DNA of 64,000 nucleotides from Archivesica marissinica (Eukaryota > Mollusca > Bivalvia > Venerida > Vesicomyidae), in the NCBI GenBank assembly GCA_014843695.1, contig CM026403.1:45471645-45535644 (forward strand). Reading direction: 5' to 3'. The notes under the pieces were generated by a model, which worked only from the letters and a program-made list of their open reading frames with translations, searched no databases and was not told the DNA's origin. Position numbers and translations under genes: made by a program. The number at the start of each line of letters is the position of its first letter. Positions within the stretch are counted from its first letter, which is position 1. Below are positions 39,301-54,300 of the stretch, piece by piece.

Positions 39301-42300
39301 CTATATAACCACATTCTATACCCATCTCTATATAACCATACTCTATACCCATCTCTATGTAACCATACTCTATATAACCACTCTATACCCATCTCTATAT
39401 AACCATACTCTATACCCATCTCTATGTAACCTTGTAACCATACTCTATATAACCACACTCTATACCCATCTCTATATAACCATACTCTATACCCATCTCT
39501 ATGTAACCACACTCTATACCCATCTCTATGTAACCATACTCTATATAACCACATTCTATACCCATCTCTATGTAACCACACTCTATACCCATCTCTATGT
39601 AACCATACTCTATATAACCACACTCTATACCCATCTCTATGTAACCACACTCTATACCCATCTCTATGTAACCACACTCTATATCCATCTCTATGTAACC
39701 ACACTCTATACCCATCTCTATATAACCACACTCTATACCCATCTCTATGTAACCATACTCTATATAACCATACTCTATACCCATCTCTATATAACCACAC
39801 TCTATACCCATCTCTATGTAACCACACTCTATACACATCTCTATATAACCATACTCTATACCCATCTCTATGTAACCATACTCTATATAGCCACACTCTA
39901 TACCCATCTCTATGTAACCATACTCTATATAATCACACTCTATACCCATCTCTATGTAACCATACTCTATATAACCACACTCTATACCCATCTCTATGTA
40001 ACCACACTCTATACCCATCTCTATGTAACCACACTCTATACCCATCTCTATGTAACCATACTTGTGCTGATGAGCTGTAAAACAACAGCGAACAATCAGC
40101 AAATAAAATAAAAGAAGAAAATGTAGAGAAATTCTCAAGACTCGACCAATCACAAAAGCATTTCAGCTAAAATTTGAGATTATTAGAAAAGTTCATGTAT
40201 CATTATGAAACTTTTCAGATATTGAACTCAAAGTGGTTTGATTGGTTGAATCTTGGAAATAGACACAGTTAAACCAATCAGAAAGCTGGATACTGAGCAT
40301 TTCATTGGAGAATAGTGGTATTGTCTCCAGGCCATGGACGCAGCACCAAATGGGATTTGAGAAATGTCTCTCTTTGCTTGTTATGCAATCTTTCTTCATA
40401 CCTATAATGATTTGTTTGTAGATCCAACTCCGGAAAATGAAGCGAGGAAGAATTTGTTAGCAACTGCCAAGTCTAAGACGGACAGTGTATCTCTGCAGGG
40501 CAAGAGATTGGTTAGTGATAAGGAATGGAAACTCATGCAAGAGGAGGTTAGTAATTCTTGCTGTAAAATTGGAACACCAAATTAAGTGTTTACTTAGAAT
40601 GTTCTGTACATCAACATATCCCAGGGAGTAGATGATGTTATGTACATCAATATATCCCTGGGGGTAGATGATGTTCTGTACATCAATATATCCCTGGGGG
40701 TAGATGATGTTCTGTACATCAACATATTCCAGGGGGTAGATGATGTTCTGTACATCAACATATCCCAGGGGGTAGATGATGTTCTGTACATCAACTTATC
40801 CCAGGGGGTAGATGATGTTCTGTACATCAATATATCCCAGGAGGTAGATGATGTTCTGTACATCAATATATCCGAGGGGGTAGATGAGGTTCTGTACATC
40901 AATATATCCGAGGAGGTAGATGATGTTATGTACATCAATATATCCCAGGAGGTAGATGATGTTCTGTACATCAATATATCCCAGGAGGTAGATGATGTTA
41001 TGTACCAGGGGGTAGATGATGTTCTGTACATCAATATATCCCAGGAGGTAGATGATGTTCTGTACATCAATATATCCCAGGAGGTAGATGATGTTATGTA
41101 CATCAATATATCCCAGGAGGTAGATGATGTTCTGTACCAGGGGGTAGATGATGTTCTGTACATCAATATATCCCAGGAGGTAGATGATGTTCTGTACATC
41201 AATATATCCCAGGAGGTAGATGATGTTCTGTACATCAATATATCCCAGGAGGTAGATGATGTTCTGTACATCAATATATCCCAGGAGGTAGATGATGTTC
41301 TGTACATCAATATATCCCAGGAGGTAGATGATGTTCTGTACCAGGGGGTAGATGATGTTCTGTACATCAATATATCCCAGGAGGTAGATGATGTTCTGTA
41401 CCAGGGGGTAGATGATGTTCTGTACATCAATATATCCGAGGAGGTAGATGAGGTTCTGTACATCAATATATCCCAGGGGGTAGATGATGTTCTATACATC
41501 AATATATCCCATGGGGTAGATGATGTTATGTACCAGGGGGTAGATGATGTTCTGTACCAGGAGGTAGATGATGTTCTGTACCAGGGGGTAGATGATGTTC
41601 TGTACCAGGGGGTAGATGATGTTCTGTACCAGGGGGTAGATGATGTTCTGTACATCAATATATCCCAGGAGGTAGATGATGTTCTGTACATCAATATATC
41701 CCAGGGGGTAGATGATGTTCTATACATCAATATATCCCAGGGGGTAGATGATGTTATGTACCAGGGGGTAGATGATGTTCTGTACCAGGAGGTAGATGAT
41801 GTTCTGTACTAGGGGGTAGATGATGTTCTGTACCAGGGGGTAGATGATGTTCTGTACCAGGGGGTAGATGATGTTCTGTACCAGGGGGTAGATGATGTTC
41901 TGTACTAGGGGGTAGATGATGTTCTGTACCAGGGGGTAGATGATGTTCTGTACCAGGGGGTAGATGATGTTCTGTACATCAACATATCCCAGGGGGTATA
42001 TGATGTTCTATACATCAACATATCCCAGGGGGTAGATGATGTTCTATACATCAACATATCCCAGGGGTAGATGATGTTCTATACATCAATATATCCCAGG
42101 GGGTAGATGATGTTCTATACATCAACATATCCCAGGGGGTAGATGATGTTATGTACCAGGGGGTAGATGATGTTCTGTACCAGGAGGTAGATGATGTTCT
42201 GTACCAGGGGGTAGATGATGTTCTGTACCAGGGGGTAGATGATGTTCTGTACCAGGGGGTAGATGATGTTCTGTACCAGGGGGTAGATGATGTTCTGTAC

Positions 42301-45300
42301 CAGGAGGTAGATGATGTTCTGTACCAGGGGGTAGATGATGTTCTGTACTAGGGGGTAGATGATGTTCTGTACCAGGAGGTAGATGATGTTCTGTACCAGG
42401 AGGTAGATGATGTTCTGTACCAGGGGGTAGATGATGTTCTGTACATCAACATATCCCAGGGGGTAGATGATGTTCTATACATCAACATATCCCAGGGGGT
42501 AGATGATGTTCTATACATCAACATATCCCATGGGGTAGATGATGTTCTGTACATCAATATATCCCAGGAGGTAGATGATGTTCTGTACATCAATATATCT
42601 GAGGAGGTAGATGATGTTATGTACATCAATATATCCCAGGAGGTAGATGATGTTCTGTACCAGGGGGTAGATGATGTTCTGTACATCAATATATCCCAGG
42701 AGGTAGATGATGTTCTGTACATCAATATATCCCAGGAGGTAGATGATGTTCTGTACATCAATATATCCCAGGAGGTAGATGATGTTCTGTACCAGGGGGT
42801 AGATGATGTTCTGTACATCAATATATCCCAGGAGGTAGATGATGTTCTGTACCAGGGGGTAGATGATGTTCTGTACATCAATATATCCCAGGAGGTAGGT
42901 GATGTTCTGTACCAGGGGGTAGATGATGTTCTGTACATCAATATATCCGAGGAGGTAGATGAGGTTCTGTACATCAATATATCCCAGGGGGTAGATGATG
43001 TTCTATACATCAATATATCCCAGGGGGTAGATGATGTTATGTACCAGGGGGTAGATGATGTTCTGTACCAGGAGGTAGATGATGTTCTGTACCAGGGGGT
43101 AGATGATGTTCTGTACCAGGGGGTAGATGATGTTCTGTACCAGGGGGTAGATGATGTTCTGTACATCAATATATCCCAGGAGGTAGATGATGTTCTGTAC
43201 ATCAATATATCCCAGGGGGTAGATGATGTTCTATACATCAATATATCCCAGGGGGTAGATGATGTTATGTACCAGGGGGTAGATGATGTTCTGTACCAGG
43301 AGGTAGATGATGTTCTGTACTAGGGGGTAGATGATGTTCTGTACCAGGGGGTAGATGATGTTCTGTACCAGGGGGTAGATGATGTTCTGTACCAGGGGGT
43401 AGATGATGTTCTGTACCAGGAGGTAGATGATGTTCTGTACCAGGGGGTAGATGATGTTCTGTACCAGGGGGTAGATGATGTTCTGTACTAGGGGGTAGAT
43501 GATGTTCTGTACCAGGAGGTAGATGATGTTCTGTACCAGGGGGTAGATGGTGTTCTGTACATCAACATATCCCAGGGGGTAGATGATGTTCTATACATCA
43601 ACATATCCCAGGGGGTAGATGATGTTCTATACATCAATATATCCCAGGGGGTAGATGATGTTCTATACATCAACATATCCTAGGTGGTAGATGATGTTAT
43701 GTACCAGGGGGTAGATGATGTTCTGTACCAGGAGGTAGATGATGTTCTGTACCAGGGGGTAGATGATGTTCTGTACCAGGGGGTAGATGATGTTCTGTAC
43801 CAGGGGGTAGATGATGTTCTGTACCAGGGGGTAGATGATGTTCTGTACCAGGAGGTAGATGATGTTCTGTACCAGGGGGTAGATGATGTTCTGTACCAGG
43901 GGGTAGATGATGTTCTGTACTAGGGGGTAGATGATGTTCTGTACCAGGAGGTAGATGATGTTCTGTACCAGGGGGTAGATGATGTTCTGTACATCAACAT
44001 ATCCCAGGGGGTAGATGATGTTCTATACATCAACATATCCCAGGGGGTAGATGATGTTCTATACATCAACATATCCCATGGGGTAGATGATGTTCTATAC
44101 ATCAATATATCCCAGGGGTAGATGATGTTCTATACATCAACATATCCCAGGGGGTAGATGATGTTCTATACATCAATATATCCCAGGGGGTAGATGATGT
44201 TCTATACATCAACATATCCCAGGGGGTAGATGATGTTCTATACATCAACATATCCCAGGGGGTAGATGCTGTTCTGTACATCAATATATCCCAGGGGGTA
44301 GATGATGTTCTATACATCAATATATCCCAGGGGGTAGATGATGTTCTATACGTCAACATATCCCAGGGGGTAGATGATGTTCTATACATCAATATATCCC
44401 AGGGGGTAGATTATGTTCTATACATCAACATATCCCAGGGGTAGATGATGTTCTATACATCAATATATCCCAGGGGGTAGATGATGTTCTATACATCAAT
44501 ATATCCGAGGAGGTAGATGATGTTCTGTACATCAATATATCCCAGGGGGTAGATGATGTTCTGTACCAGGGGGTAGATGATGTTCTGTACCAGGAGGTAG
44601 ATGATGTTCTGTACCAGGGGGTAGATGATGTTCTGTACATCAACATATCCCAGGGGTAGATGATGTTCTGTACATCAACATATCCCAGGGGGTAGATGAT
44701 GTTCTGTACATCAATATATCCCAGGAGGTAGAAGATGTTCTGTACATCAATATATCCCAGGGGGTAGATGATGTTCTGTACCAGGGGGTAGATGATGTTC
44801 TGTACCAGGAGGTAGATGATGTTCTGTACCAGGGGGTAGATGATGTTCTGTACCAGGTGGTAGATGATGTTCTGTACATTAACATATCCCATGGGGTAGA
44901 TGATGTTCTGTACATTAACATATCCCATGGGGTAGATGATGTTCTGTACATCAATATATCCCAGTGGGTAGATGATGTTATGTACATCAATATATCCCAG
45001 TGGGTAGATGATGTTATGTACATCAATATATCCCAGTGGGTAGATGATGTTATGTACATCAATATATCCCAGGGGGTAGATGATGTTCTGTACCAGGAGG
45101 TAGATGATGTTCTGTACCAGGGGGTAGATGATGTTCTGTACCAGGGGGTAGATGATGTTCTGTACCAGGGGGTAGATGATGTTCTGTACCAGGGGGTAGA
45201 TGATGTTCTGTACCAGGGGGTAGATGATGTTCTGTACCAGGAGGTAGATGATGTTATGTACATCAATGTATCCCACTCCCAGGGGGTAAATGATGTTCTG

Positions 45301-48300
45301 TACATCAATATATCCAAGGAGGTAGATGATGTTCTGTACATCAATATATACAAGGAGGTAGATGGTGTTCTGTACCAGGGGGTAGATGGTGTTCTGTACC
45401 AGGAGGTAGATGAGGTTCTGTACGATCTGTATATGAACATATCCTAGGGGGTAGATGAGGTTCTGAACGATCTGTATATGAACATATCCTAGGGGGTAGA
45501 TGAGGTTCTGTATGATCTGTATATGAACATATCCTAGGGGGTAGATGAGGTTCTGTACAATCTGTATATGAACATATCCTAGGGGGTAGATGATGTTCTG
45601 TACATCAACATATCCTAGGGGGTAGATGATGTTCTGTACGATCTGTACATCAACATATCCTAGGGGGTAGATGAGGTTCTGTACGATCTGTACATCAACA
45701 TATCCTAGGGGGTAGATGAGGTTCTGTACGATCTGTATATGAACATATCCTAGGGGGTAGATGAGGTTCTGTACGATCTGTATATGAACATATCCTAGGG
45801 GGTAGATGAGGTTCTGTACGATCTATATATGAACATATCCTAGGGGGTAGATGAGGTTCTGTATGATCTGTATATGAACATATCCTAGGGGGTAGATGAG
45901 GTTCTGTACGATCTGTATATGAACATATCCTAGGGGGTAGATGAGGTTCTGTACGTTCTGTACATCAACATATCCTAGGGGGTAGATGAGGTTCTGTACC
46001 AGGGGGTAGATGATTACACTATGTGATTGCTGTCTTATATTTCCTTTTCCCAGCAATAATGTATTCCGATTTGGTGTAAGTTTGAAGATGCTTGTGAATA
46101 TTTGCATGACCTCTAAAATGAATGGGTCAATCTACACACATACAAACATGTACTATGACAATTATTTTGTGCTAAAATATGTGAAATAAATTGTGATTAT
46201 TTTCAGTTGCTAAATTAAGTGGAGAATCATATATAAATTCACACTGGTTTGTTTTCCTTATACTGTTGAAGTTTGTTTATGTTTCAGCTGCGAGCAGCTC
46301 GTGCGAAGCTCGGCAGGCCGTGCGATATGTGCAATAACTACGAGGCTCAACTGCAGGGTGTGCAGGATGAAATGAGAGACGAGCAGGCCAAGTTGCGCTC
46401 GCAGGAGCGTGAATCCAATGCCGAAAAACAGACGATTAACAGCCAGAAGAACTATATCACTGAACTGGAGGAGAAGCTGAAGGATTCAGCTAATAATGCT
46501 GACGAGGAGGTCTGTATTTAACATAGCTCCCCCCCCATTGATCGTTATGGATTAGTCCATTCACCATAGAAATGGGTGTTTTACAGCAATATAATGTTCT
46601 ATGAAGGCAAGAAATGTAGGAGATTCTGATCAGTATATTCTTTATTGTTTGATCGCTCCTTTTTTGTGATGGATTAGTCTCTATCTGAATTTGGATCAGT
46701 CCATTCACATTAGAAAGGGGTCTTTTACAGAAATGAAATGTACTATAAAAATAACAAATGGAAGAGACCCAGAGTCTGATTAGACGGCATATTGTTTAGT
46801 ACCGCTTGTATGCACAAACTACTTCCTGGCAGGATGGTTTAAGGAACACATGGTTAGCTTTCACCAGGGTATGAACAACATTTTGACATTCTACACAGTT
46901 TGAATCCTGCAAATCTTTTTCGTGTCCATAATAAAAACTGGACATCTGTGATTTTCAACTGTGCTATTGCTTAAATATCTTTTATTCATCAATTCACTTA
47001 CAGTCTGTTCCGGAGTAGACTATAGGCTTACCGTCCGTCAGTTCAGGCAAATATTTGGGGTTTAGGGGCTGACCTTTTAGTAGCTCTTAAACACGCCTCG
47101 ACAAACAGTTTGGCTCATAAACTGAGTTGGTACATCCCTCTATCCGTCAGTCATTTTTTGCCCTGGTCATAGCTTTGTCATACATTATGTGTTTTTGAAA
47201 TAACTCGTTACAAATGTTGAACATCATAGGAGAATGTGTCGCAGTCAAGACTCGCATCCATTGCTCAAAAGTAAAGGTCACACTCGGTGGCCAAAATGTT
47301 GGATATTTAAATAACTTCACGCAAATGTTCATGATAATGAGACGGATTGTCACGTGCAAGACCCAGGTTCATTGCTTTACGGTCAAGGTCAAACTTAGGG
47401 GTCAAAGGGTTCAAAATATCTTTTGCAGAGTATAAATACCGTCTGATGGATTTTCAAATAACTTCACACATATTCACCATAGCGAGACAGAGCGTTTCGC
47501 GCACAACTCAGGTCCATTGCTCAAAGGTCAAGGTCACACTTGGAGGTCAAAAGGATGAAAACATCTTGTTGAGCATGAGGAGCTATACTGTTAAAAACCC
47601 GTTCCAATGGCTAGCTGCTTGCTTTCAGTTATTTAGTCATCCTACGCGCCAATCAGTTATTTAGTCATCCTATGCCCCAATCAGTAATTTAGTCAACCAA
47701 TGCCCCAATCAGTTATTTAGTCATCCTATGCCCCAATCAGTTATTTAGTCATCCTACACCCCAATCAGTTATTTAGTCATCCAATGCCCCAATCAGTTAT
47801 TTAGTCATCCAATGCCCCAATCAGTTATTTAGTCATCCTACACCCCAATCGGTTATTTAGTCATCCTATGCCCCAATCAGTTATTTAGTCATCCAATGCC
47901 CCAATCAGTTATTTAGTCATCCTACACCCCAATCAGTTATTTAGTCATCCTACGCCCCAATCAGTTATTTAGTCATCCTACGCCCCAATCAGTTATTTAG
48001 TCATCCTACACCCCAATCAGTTTTTTAGGCATCCTATGCCCCAATCATCTCAGAATACTATTTCCTTTGCAAAGACCTGGTTGTGTGTGAAGACATAATA
48101 TTTGATTCATTTAAATCTCGGCAGTTTTAGACAAACACAGTTTGAACTTAATTTGTAATGTTTGTGTACAATTAGTTTATACTAATTTATTTTAGCTCGA
48201 TTGCGAAACAAGTTATTTCAACTTATATAAATCACTCTCGAGACCTCATTCCTGATGGAATCCATCGCCACGAGGGAGAGAGAAGAGGCAACGTGGAATT

Positions 48301-51300
48301 TAAATGCCTTGCCTAAGGGCACAATCGTAACGGCTCCAGTGGGGCTCAAACTCCGGACCTTTCGCACCTGAAGCGAATGCGCATCCACTGCGCTATCAAG
48401 ACTTCCACTTGTTTGTGTACAATTGTATAATATAATGTATAAAATGGTGATTAACTGATGTCTTCTCCTTTAATAGCTTGGTAGTCTTGTGAACAAGGTA
48501 CAAGAATGTGAAAAATATATCACAGAACTACGACAACAACATAACTCTGCACAAGTAGAACTTCAAGATGGACTAGTAAGTGCAATTATATGATGTTTAC
48601 TTGAGTCTGCCTCCGTGGTCGAGTGGTTAAGGTCGCTGACTTGTATACCACTGTAACCTATCATCACTGATGGTCACAGGTTCGAGCCCCGCTCAGGCCG
48701 TGTTTCATTTATATGAAAAAGTTGGCAGTTTCTTACGGAGGTTGGTGCACCCAAGTACTGGTTAACCGCTGGAGTCTGCCCAGGAAAGGTGTTGTTAAGT
48801 AAACTGCCCGCCGGCGATATAGCCCGAAATGGTGCTGATGCAGGCGTAAAACCCGAAATATAATAATAATGATGTTTACTCACGTATTGCTGCCATATTT
48901 TGTTTTTTTGTTCAATTTTGAGCTACAGGGAATAGCCCACTTATTATTTATAATATAATTAACACATACATTTGTAAACATATATTATAAATGACAGTTA
49001 TATTACAACAGTTCTAGATCGTATATCCTATTATGGTATACACAAATGCATTTATTTATTTTTATATAGAAAGAAGGAATTAGGTTTGAAAGTAAGATAG
49101 CAGGAGAAGAGATGAAAATTCCGATCCCGAATACAAACCTCATTTCAATACCAGTTACTTAGTTTATACAAATTTATTTTAGCTCGATTGCGAAACAAGT
49201 TATTTCAACTTATATTAATCACTCTCGAGACCTCATTCCTAATGGAATCCATCGCCACGAGGGAGAGAGAAGAGGCAACGTGGAATTTAAATGCCTTGCC
49301 TAAGGGCACAATCGTAACGGCTCCAGCGGGACTCAAACTCTGGACCTGAAGCGAACGTGCATCCACTGCGCTATCATGACGACCAGTTACTTATGATATT
49401 GCTTGTGATAATCTTTAACCAATCAAAATCAATTGATTCCACTTTCTATTTCATAAAGGCTATATAACTATGTTCTTCAACGTTTCTTATAAATAAATAT
49501 CAAATAATGGTTATGCAGTTTGGAACACATTTTTCTATTTTGCGATTAAAAAATATAATATTTTGCTTAAAGGATTATGAAATCCAACAAAATATGTGGA
49601 TGCTCTTTACTTTAGTTTAAACATTATTTATTTCAGTATTTGTACATGTAATCAAGAAATGAACATTTTACATATAATTTAATAGCAGTAGACTGAAAGG
49701 GATTAGAACGAAAGAAAACTTATATAGTTTTTCTCCCTCTTTGCTTTGAATACCAAAATGCGACCACATTGTATTCGTTATTGTGTCCGTCTTGTAACCG
49801 AGGGGGTTGTGAGATTGAGCTCCGCCAGAACCGTGGCGGTGACACTTAAATGCTCATTCCATCAGGAATCGGGTGTTGAGAGAGATAAGTTAAAGTTGCC
49901 TGAATGTGTCTCACAATGGAGCTGACATAGGTTTGTGTAAACTGAGCTACCTGTGCCAGATAGTGTTCATCGAGTACCTTGCAGCAGACTTGCCAACAAC
50001 TATATATACTCGATGAGCTACCTGTGTCAGATAGTGTTCATCGGGTACCTTGCAGCAGACTTGCCAACAACTATATATACTGGATGAGCTGCCTGTGTCA
50101 GATAGTGTTCAACAAGTACCTTGCAGCAGACTTGCCAACAACTATATATACTGGATGAGCTACCTGTGTCAGATAGTGTTCATCGAGTACCTTGCAGCAG
50201 ACTTGCCAACAACTATATATACTGGATGAGCTACCTGTGTCAGATAGTGTTCATTGGGTACCTTGCAGCAGACTTGCCAACAACTATATATACTGGATGA
50301 GCTACCTGTGTCAGATAGTGTTCATTGGGTACCTTGCAGCAGACTTGCCAACAACTATTTTGTTATATGTTATGTTATATTTCGGGTTTTACGTCTGCAT
50401 CAGCACCATTTTGGGCTATATCGCCGGCGGGCAGTTTACTTAACAACACCTTTCCTGGGCAGGCTCCAGCGGTTAACCAGTACTTGGGTGCACCAACCTC
50501 CGTAAGAAACTGCCAACTTTTTCATATAAATGAGACACGGCCTGAGCGGGGCTCGAACCCGTGACCATCAGTGATGATAGGTTACAGTGGTATACAAGTC
50601 AGCGACCTTAACCACTCGACCACGGAGGCGGACTTGCCAACAACTATATATACTCAATGAGCTGCCTGTGTCAGATAGTGTTCATTGGGTACCTTGCAGC
50701 AGACTTGCCAACAACTATATATACTGGATGAGCTACCTGTGTCAGATAGTGTTCATCGAGTACCTTGCAGCAGACTTGCCAACAACTATATATACTCGAT
50801 AAACATCATCTTTTTGGATGAGCTTGATTTATTTTAGAATTTTTAAACAATTTTTAACAACTTATATTAATCCCTTTCATATTGGCGAGTATTAAGACGT
50901 AAATGTCTTCCTTCATGTTGGAGGTAACCGGAGAAAATGCACTTGTCCGATTTGCTAACCACTGTACCATATGACATATGTCCCGATCTAAGGACCGAAC
51001 CCGGGTTGCATTGGTGAGAAGCGAACATACTAACCACTGTACCATATGACATATGTCCCGATCTAAGGACCGAACCCGGGTTGCAGTGGTGAGAAGCGAA
51101 CATGCTAACCACTGTACCATATGACATATGTCCCGGTCTAAGGACCGAACCCGGGTTGCATTGGTGAGAAGCGAACATGCTAACCACTGTACCATATGAC
51201 ATATGTCCCGGTCTAAGGACCGAACCCGGGTTGCATTGGTGAGAAGCAAACATACTAACCACTGTACCATATGACATGTCCCGGTCTAAGGACCGAACCC

Positions 51301-54300
51301 GGGTTGCATTGGTGAGAAGCGAACATGCTAACCACTGTACCATATGACATATGTTCCGGTCTAAGGACCGAACCCGGGTTGCATTGGTGAGAAGCGAACA
51401 TACTAACCACTACACTAATCTTTAGTTTCAAGAGAGAAACTTTATAGTTTGTTTTAATGTTGATAATATTTCCTATATTTTCTCACATAAATTGATTTTG
51501 TAGTTTACATGGAACCGTATCCAAGAATATTGTCAATATTAATTTATATTATTTATGTTTTTATTCTTACAGAAACGGCTGTCATCAGAGAGAACTGAGG
51601 TCCAAAAGGAGGTATGTTTTTATATTTAAATAATATAATGTTATATATGCAAAAGATATTTATAATATTTTATTATTGTGACCTTGTCGTATATAAGCCA
51701 TTGTAATGTTAGCACAATGAAGAATGTTGATGACAAAGAACATTGGGATGCGTTATACTAGTTTCTTACCAGTTTGTACTCAACTTCGTGTTGTCAGCTT
51801 GTCTGAGTTTTCACTAGTTATACCGTCTGATGGTCGAAACAGTTTGAACGAGATTCCCAATGCCTGATGGGAAGGTAGTCAGCTTTGAACGAGATTCCCG
51901 ATGCCTGATGGGAAGGTAGCCAGCTTTGAACAAGATTTCTGATGCCTGATGGGAAGGTAGCCAGCTTTGAACAAGATTTCTGATGCCTGATTGGAAGGTA
52001 TTCAGCTTTGGACGAGATTCCCGATGCCTGATGGGAAGGTAGTCAGCTTTGGACGAGATTCCCGATGCCTGATTGGAAGGTAGCCAGCTTTGGATGAGAT
52101 TCCCGATGCCTGATTGGAAGGTAGTCAGCTTTTGAACGAGATTCCCGATGCCTGATGGGAAGGTAGTCAGCTTTGAATGAGATTCCTGATGCCTGATGGG
52201 AAGGTAGTCAGCTTTGAACGAGATTCCTGATGCCTAATGGGAAGGTAGCCAGCTTTGAACGAGATTCCCGATGCCTGATGGGAAGGTAGCCAGCTTTGAA
52301 CGAGATTCCCGATGCCTGATGGGAAGGTAGTCAGCTTTGAACGAGATTCCCGATGCCTTATGGGAAGGTAGCCAGCTTTGAACGAGATTCCCGATGCCTT
52401 ATGGAAAGGTAGCCAGCTTTGAATGAGATTCCCGATGCCTTATGGAAAGGTAGCCAGCTTTGAACGAGATTCCCGATGCCTTATGGGAAGGTAGCCAGCT
52501 TTGAACGAGATTCCCGATGCCTTATGGGAAGGTAGCCAGCTTTGAACGAGATTCCCGATGCCTGATTGGAAGGTAGTCAGCTTTGGATGAGATTCCTGAT
52601 GCCTGATTGGAAGGTAGCCAGCTTTGAACGAGATTCCCGATGCCTGATTGGAAGGTAGTCAGCTTTGAACGAGATTCCCGATGCCTGATTGGAAGGTAGC
52701 CAGCTTTGAACGAGATTCCCGATGCCTTATGGGAAGGTAGCCAGCTTTGAACGAGATTCCCGATGCCTTATGGGAAGGTAGCCAGCTTTGAACGAGATTC
52801 CCGATGCCTTATGGGAAGGTAGCCAGCTTTGAACGAGATTCCCGATGCCTTATGGGAAGGTAGCCAGCTTTGAACGAGATTCCCGATGCCTTATGGGAAG
52901 GTAGCCAGCTTTGAACGAGATTCCCGATGCCTGATTGGAAGGTAGTCAGCTTTGGATGAGATTCCTGATGCCTGATTGGAAGGTAGCCAGCTTTGAACGA
53001 GATTCCCGATGCCTGATTGGAAGGTAGTCAGCTTTGAACGAGATTCCCGATGCCTGATTGCAAGGTAGTCAGCTTTGAACGAGATTCCCGATGCCTTATG
53101 GGAAGGTAGCCAGCTTTGAACGAGATTCCCGATGCCTTATGGGAAGGTAGTCAGCTTTGAACGAGATTCCCGATGCCTTATGGGAAGGTAGCCAGCTTTG
53201 AACGAGATTCCCGATGCCTTATGGGAAGGTAGTCAGCTGGCTCTGTAACCCTGAACCATTCTATGGTTATTTGTATTTTATCTTGTAAAATAATTGAGTG
53301 TTTAATTTTGTCTGTAAGGTAATTGTTTATTTTTTTAGTTTAGTTTATACAAAATATGGCGAAACAAGTTACTACAACTTTTATTAATCACTCTCAAGAC
53401 CTCATTACGGATGGAATCCATTGCCACGATGGAGAGAGAAGAGGCCATTTGGAATTTAATGCCCCCAGGGCACAATCGTAACGGCTACAGCTGGGCGTGA
53501 ATTCCGGGCCTTTCGCCTTAATTATTACAGGTTATCTGATGACTATGTATATTTTAGCTTGTGCGGTTACAAGAAGAGAATGATTCTGTACAAGGCAAAC
53601 ATTCCAAATATGCAGAGCAGATGCAAAACGAAGATATCAATCTGCCGAATAATCTTGATGTAAGCAATCAAAATAAACATGTCTGCTAGAGGGCATTCAT
53701 ATGTACAACAATAAATACATCGGATAATACATCGTGGAACAATCACACACAACTGTACAACAATAAATACATCGGATAATACATCGTGGAACAATCACAC
53801 ACAACTGTACAACAATAAATACATCAGATAATACATTGTGGAACAATCACACACAACTGTACAACAATAAATACATCGGATAATACATCGTGGAACAATC
53901 ACACACAACTGTACAACAATAAATACATCGGATAATACATCGTGGAACAATCACACACAACTGTACAACAATAAATACATCGGATAATACATAGTGGAAC
54001 AATCACACACAACTGTACAACAATAAATACATCGGATAATACATCGTGGAACAATCACACACAACTGTACAACAATAAATACATCGGATAATACATCGTG
54101 GAACAATCACACACAACTGTACAACAATAAATACATCGGATAATGCATCGTGGAACAATCACACACAACTGTACAACAATAAATACATCGGATAATACAT
54201 CGTGGAACAATCACACACAACTGTACAACAATAAATACATCGGATAATACATCGTGGAACAATCACACACAACTGTACAACAATAAATACATCGGATAAT

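Noticed and set aside
40640..41812. 390-codon open frame (INISQEVDDVLY repeats) with a 378-codon antisense partner
   Set aside because: Unit lengths of 24 and 36 bp are multiples of three, so openness is automatic. No relation to exons 13 or 14 of the gene it sits in.
50854..51343. Two minus-strand frames of 138-158 codons
   Set aside because: Translation of the multiplied SINE head; not coding.
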